This document shows positions 5,371 through 5,557 of a stretch of 5,557 bases of DNA, one piece after another. The DNA lies in the NCBI GenBank assembly GCA_037968895.1, contig JBBKWJ010000102.1, forward strand, positions 1 through 5,557, written 5' to 3'. The position numbers and the translations under genes are program-made. Each line of letters opens with the position of its first letter. Within the stretch, counting starts at the first letter, position 1. The notes under the pieces are model-generated. The model was not told where the DNA came from. It was given only the letters and a program-made list of their open reading frames with translations, and did not search any database. The DNA comes from JBBKWJ01 sp037968895. GTDB lineage: Bacteria > Actinomycetota > Acidimicrobiia > Acidimicrobiales > SZUA-35.

Positions 5371-5557
5371 TATTTATTTAGACACGAGAGGGTGCTATCT
5401 ACTTCTGTGTGCGCTGTGGTGTGTGGTTGTTGACCCAGACCGCGGGACGCGGATGCAGCAGCGCTCGCCATCCCTGCGGCAGGTTGCTAGCTCCGAGTCC
5501 ACAGTGACGTTGGCCTCTTGCGAATTCCGGACTTCGCGTTGATCATTGGTGAATCCG
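5371..5557. other. No credible gene: right-hand non-coding end
   Basis: Beyond the promoter about 190 bases carry no recognisable gene. A minus-strand frame enters from the right edge and ends at a TAG at 5395-5397, but its 53 codons are a Thr/Ser/Arg-rich mix without a family pattern. A weak hairpin GCGAA/TTCGC sits at 5520-5537. No tRNA or terminator is evident. Confidence 0.4.

Noticed and set aside
5395..5556. Partial minus-strand gene entering from the right edge
   Set aside because: 53 codons of low-complexity Thr/Ser/Arg-rich sequence with no family resemblance.

Overview
The window looks like chromosomal DNA from a moderately GC-rich actinomycete. An Acidimicrobiia-type lineage is my best guess, judging by eye from the protein families and base composition; no search was possible. 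Four of the six genes have a TANNNT -10 hexamer ending exactly 6 or 7 bases before the ATG and no ribosome binding site. That is the layout of leaderless transcripts, which are common in Actinobacteria.

Layout. Bases 1-326 (minus) hold the N-terminal third of a PLP-dependent cystathionine gamma-synthase/lyase family enzyme that runs off the left edge. A 52-bp divergent promoter region separates it from a MogA/MoaB molybdenum cofactor gene (379-864, plus). Then come a 69-residue divergent cold-shock-domain protein (907-1116, plus) and a large membrane GGDEF-EAL cyclic-di-GMP protein (about 1182-3479, plus). The last gene's stop codon shares the bases TTAA with the stop of a convergent 137-residue DUF1844-like protein (3476-3889, minus).

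The right part (3995-5298, minus) is a DUF222/HNH protein of the 13E12-repeat type. It is broken by a -1 frameshift at a CCCGGG run, and its HNH core is disturbed by an arginine-rich, GC-rich hairpin segment. Unlike its neighbours it has a strong Shine-Dalgarno sequence and a -35/-10 promoter. The 16-bp promoter spacer is almost filled by a 14-base LexA (SOS) box. The last ~190 bases show no credible gene.

There is no single pathway here. The left half is housekeeping metabolism (sulfur amino acids, molybdenum cofactor), the middle is a second-messenger signalling gene that may be co-transcribed with a cold-shock-like gene, and the right is a DNA-damage-controlled accessory gene in decay. I see no tRNA, rRNA, CRISPR array or complete mobile element.
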